Source: Nocardia sp. alder85J (lineage in GTDB: Bacteria; Actinomycetota; Actinomycetes; Mycobacteriales; Mycobacteriaceae). From it: a stretch of DNA of 64,000 bases. The translations under genes and the position numbers were made by a program. Below the pieces are notes generated by a model. That model searched no databases. It worked only from the letters and a program-made list of their open reading frames with translations, and was not told the DNA's origin. Shown in pieces: positions 61,756 to 64,000 of this stretch. Each line of letters begins with the position of its first letter. Positions within the stretch are counted from its first letter, which is position 1. Location of the stretch: contig NZ_JAIUCZ020000006.1 in NCBI RefSeq assembly GCF_020176955.2, positions 481,367 through 545,366 of the forward strand. The letters run 5' to 3'.

Positions 61756-62744
61756 CCGCGAAGACACCGACGTCGGGGCTCGAGATCGGTCTCTACTTCG
61801 ACCTGCGCAACCCGCCGCATCGGGAGGGCTCCGCTTCCCGTCTGCACGGCTTCACTCTGGACATGTGTGCCGAAGCGGATCGTCTCGGTGCGGGATCTCT
61901 GTGGTTTTCCGAGCATCATCTCTTCGACGACGGCTACCTGACCCAACCCCTGACCTTCGCCGCCGCGGCGGCCGCGCGCACCGAGCGCGCACGTCTCGGC
62001 ACTGCAATCCTGATCGCACCACTGCATTCACCCGTGGAGGTCGCCGAGCAGGCTGCCCTGGTCGACCTGATTTCCGCGGGGCGGCTGGATCTCGGCATCG
62101 GCACCGGGTACCGCAAGCCGGAGTACGAGCTCTACGGTGCCTCGGATCGCCGGCGCTACAGCAGGACCGACGACATGGTCCGGCAGCTACGCCGGTTGTG
62201 GGCTGCGGGCGGCGTGACGCCTCAGCCTGTGCAGCAACCGATTCCAGTGTGGCTCGGCTATCACGGCCCGCAAGGAGCTCGACGCGCCGGCCTCCTCGGC
62301 GCGCCCCTGCTCACCCCGAACGCAGACAGTTGGCCCGCCTACCGAGACGGCCTGGTAGCAGGCGGCCACGATCCTGCCGTGGCACGAATGGGCGGTGGTG
62401 TCCAGGCCTGGGTCACCGAAGATCCCGAGCGCGACTGGCCGTTGGTGGCACCGTACATCGGCTACCAGGTCGACTCCTACCGTCGGCACATGGTCGAAGG
62501 CACCGATGCACCGGCACCCCGTCCGGTCGAACCAGAGAAACTCGTATCGCGCGATTCCGGTAACCCGTTGTCCTACTTCTGGTTCGGCACGCCGGAGACG
62601 ATTGCCGAGCGCATACGAGAACTCGTGAAGGATGCCCCCGTTTCCACGGTCTATCTCTGGGGCTCGGTGGGCGGCATGCCCGAGGCGATGGTCGCGGAAC
62701 ACGTTCGGGTCGTATGCACGAGGCTGGCGCCGCTACTGCGCTGA
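61752..62744 (+). CDS. LLM-class flavin-dependent oxidoreductase (luciferase-like)
   Basis: 330 residues from the GTG at 61752, which overlaps the SnoaL stop. EIGLYFDLRNPP, ADRLGAGSLWFSEHHLFDDGYL, LGTAILIAPLHSPVEVAEQAALVDLISAGRLDLGIGTGYRKPEYELYG are classic bacterial luciferase-like features. Whether it uses FMN or F420 cannot be decided; the EHH and AILIAPLHSP motifs fit FMN monooxygenases. Last gene of the operon. Confidence 0.91.
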   Translation: MTAKTPTSGLEIGLYFDLRNPPHREGSASRLHGFTLDMCAEADRLGAGSLWFSEHHLFDDGYLTQPLTFAAAAAARTERARLGTAILIAPLHSPVEVAEQAALVDLISAGRLDLGIGTGYRKPEYELYGASDRRRYSRTDDMVRQLRRLWAAGGVTPQPVQQPIPVWLGYHGPQGARRAGLLGAPLLTPNADSWPAYRDGLVAGGHDPAVARMGGGVQAWVTEDPERDWPLVAPYIGYQVDSYRRHMVEGTDAPAPRPVEPEKLVSRDSGNPLSYFWFGTPETIAERIRELVKDAPVSTVYLWGSVGGMPEAMVAEHVRVVCTRLAPLLR

Positions 62745-62827
62745 GCATCCGGTCCGCCGCTCCCGAACGCAATCTCGGTGGCGTTCCCGCTCATCGAGCG
62801 ACAACACCTACGACGCGGGCTGAGCGA

Positions 62828-62941
62828 TCACAGATCATGGAGTACGCGGCCAACGCCGGCGCCACCGTCGACCACGACCACCTGTCCGGTAATGCAGCTG
62901 GTCGCCCCGGAGGCGAGAAGGGCTACGACAGAAGCGATTTC
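62828..62941 (-). pseudogene. C-terminal tail of an SDR gene cut off by an insertion element
   Basis: Minus-strand codons read EIASVVALLASGATSCITGQ then VVVVDGGAGVGRVLHDL and a stop. This is the end of a short-chain dehydrogenase (typically EIASVVAFLASD...ITGQVLVVDGG). Everything before residue E is replaced in frame by transposase sequence. The N-terminal part is not in the window. Confidence 0.75.
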
Positions 62942-63253
62942 GCGTAGTTTGGTGAGCATGCCGGGGTAGCTGGGATGGGTTTTGGTGGTGTACCAGCGGG
63001 CCCGAGTGCGGTGCTCGGCGACGACCGCAGGTGAGTGCCCGGCCAGGTGGTACCAGAGGATTACCGGGATCTGGGTGAGCATCCCGAATGGGACGGTGCG
63101 CTCCACCGCCAATCGGGTGCGGTTGCGGGCCTCGCCGGCGCAGGTGACGTGTTTGGCGTCGAAGAACGCGACCTCGATCGGCCAGCGGGCGGAATACCGG
63201 GCGATGAGTTCGGCTGCTGCAGTGGTGGTGTCGGTGGGAGATATTGTCAAATC
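62942..63253 (-). pseudogene. Transposase C-terminal remnant (IS701-like)
   Basis: Frame on the minus strand: DLTISPTDTTTAAAELIARYSARWPIEVAFFDAKHVTCAGEARNR, VERTVPFGMLTQIPVILWYHLAGHSPAVVAEHR, HPSYPGMLTKLR. This matches the DDE transposases of the IS701-type group in actinobacteria. Both ends are missing: the left part is joined to the SDR tail and the right part to the IS256 remnant. Confidence 0.7.
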
Positions 63254-63270
63254 CTGTGGATCGGCGAGTT

Positions 63271-63778
63271 TCAGGCGACCTCCGTCCGGGCGGCTTCGAC
63301 CGCGTCCGCTGACGACGCCGGGGTGAGTTCGTGGGGGCGTTCGAGGAGCTTGCCCTTGTGGAACAGGGCACCGGCCTGGACCAGCGCGGCGAGTTCCGGG
63401 GCGTTGACCTTGCGCCAGCGGGCTTGGGCGGCCTCGATCAGCTTGTAGGCCATCGCGATCCCCGCCGCCCGCGAACCAGGCCCCTTGGTGACCTTCGTCC
63501 TCAAACGCACTGTGGCAAAAGTAGATTCGATCGGATTCGTCGTGCGCAGATGGATCCAATGCTCGGCCGGATACTTGAAGAACTCCAGCAGGACGTCGAG
63601 GTCGTCGACGATCTTGGCGACCGCTTTCGGATACTTCTTCCCGTAGTCGAGTTCGAACGCCTTCACCGCGACCTGCGCCCTGTCGATATCCTCGGCGTTG
63701 TAGATGTCCTTCATCGCCGCGATCGCCCCCGGATGCGCCGCTTTCGGTAGCGCGGCAAGCACATTCGCTGACTTGTGG
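63271..63778 (-). pseudogene. IS256-family transposase, C-terminal part
   Basis: About 165 residues. WIHLRTTNPIESTFATVRLRTKVTKGPGSRAAGIAMAYKLIEAAQARWRKVNAPELAALVQAGALF is diagnostic of IS256, with HKSANVLAALPKAAHPGAIAAM at the front; the Glu of the DDE triad is in NPIESTF. The N-terminal 240 or so residues are absent and the sequence ends where the ISAzo13-like element begins, near 63780. Confidence 0.85.
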
Positions 63779-63830
63779 GACTGTAAGGTAATAACATGTT
63801 GTTTTGTGGTGCAAAGTGTTTCGAAGTGCT

Positions 63831-64000
63831 ATGACGGCGGCGAGGGAGGATGTCGAGGGGTTGCAGGAGCGGTTCGATGTGCTGTTGCCTCATCTGAACG
63901 AGCGTCAGAGGCGTCTGGCGCTGGCCACCGAAGCACGACTGCTGGGACACGGTGGTGTGCGGACGGTGGCCCGGATCGCGGGAGTCAGCGAAACCACGGT
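63831..64000 (+). CDS. ISAzo13-family transposase, N-terminus (runs off the window)
   Basis: Starts at ATG 63831; reads QERFDVLLPHLNERQRRL, then TEARLLGHGGVRTVARIAGVSETTV, the N-terminal helix-turn-helix of ISAzo13 transposases. Only 56 codons lie in the window. An AT-rich stretch at 63780-63830 ahead of it probably contains the left end of the element. Confidence 0.85.
   Translation, partial: MTAAREDVEGLQERFDVLLPHLNERQRRLALATEARLLGHGGVRTVARIAGVSETT

Larger units (their letters stand above)
62942..64000. mobile_element. Nest of three insertion sequences
   Basis: IS701-like remnant, IS256 remnant and ISAzo13-like element follow one another without other genes. Each older one is cut by the next. 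No terminal repeats or target duplications could be confirmed by eye. Confidence 0.7.

Noticed and set aside
62828..63814. One gene of 328 codons on the minus strand
   Set aside because: Its first part is the IS256 gene read in the wrong frame; only the parts after 63253 are meaningful (transposase remnant and SDR tail).
1..64000. tRNA, rRNA, CRISPR arrays, phage genes, riboswitches
   Set aside because: Looked for cloverleaf ends, repeated spacers and phage structural genes; none could be supported.

Overview
The window is high-GC actinobacterial DNA. GTG and TTG starts are frequent, genes are packed with 1-4 nt overlaps, and the families are typical of the Mycobacteriales: many FadE/FadD/EchA-type paralogues, a 3Fe-4S ferredoxin next to a P450, a Roadblock/GTPase 'conservon', and ISAzo13/IS256 transposases. 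Nocardia or Rhodococcus is my best guess; nothing here fixes the genus. No rRNA, tRNA, CRISPR array or phage genes were seen.

About 56 of the 64 kb look like one large catabolic region that activates, oxidises and degrades an unidentified hydrophobic carboxylic acid or a precursor of one. Left part (174-17624, mostly minus strand): AMP-forming acyl-CoA ligases, a GNAT/acyl-CoA-synthetase-like fusion, a PaaK-like ligase with a small partner, a hotdog thioesterase, an amidohydrolase divergent from an odd acyl-CoA dehydrogenase, a TetR regulator, and a branched-chain-type ABC importer (fused permease-permease-ATPase, LivF-like ATPase, and a broken substrate-binding lipoprotein). Next (17785-21550) comes an oxidation operon of aldehyde dehydrogenase, SDR, cytochrome P450 and ferredoxin, which could turn a hydrocarbon or alcohol into an acid. 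Two TetR regulators follow, then a ligase and a thiolase separated by a textbook terminator.

The centre (26599-51416) holds beta-oxidation-like operons: six crotonases, acyl-CoA dehydrogenases that include an apparent alpha/beta pair, SDR hydroxyacyl dehydrogenases, two thiolases with a DUF35 partner, a CoA-transferase, TesB and MaoC hotdog enzymes, a DoxX membrane protein and two more amidohydrolases. GntR and TetR regulators lie at 51531-53005. The transcription units start from AT-rich islands that stand out from the GC-rich background. Several share a 22-bp motif, AGTA-N9-AACTGATTA, suggesting one regulon.

The right part has a four-gene Roadblock conservon (52984-56752, minus) and then a tightly coupled plus-strand operon (57023-62744): DUF35 protein, cysteine-less thiolase-fold protein (Ltp2-like aldolase candidate), three SDRs, a SnoaL-like protein and an LLM-class flavin oxidoreductase. 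The window ends in nested, truncated insertion sequences (IS701-like, IS256, ISAzo13) that have cut off an SDR gene.
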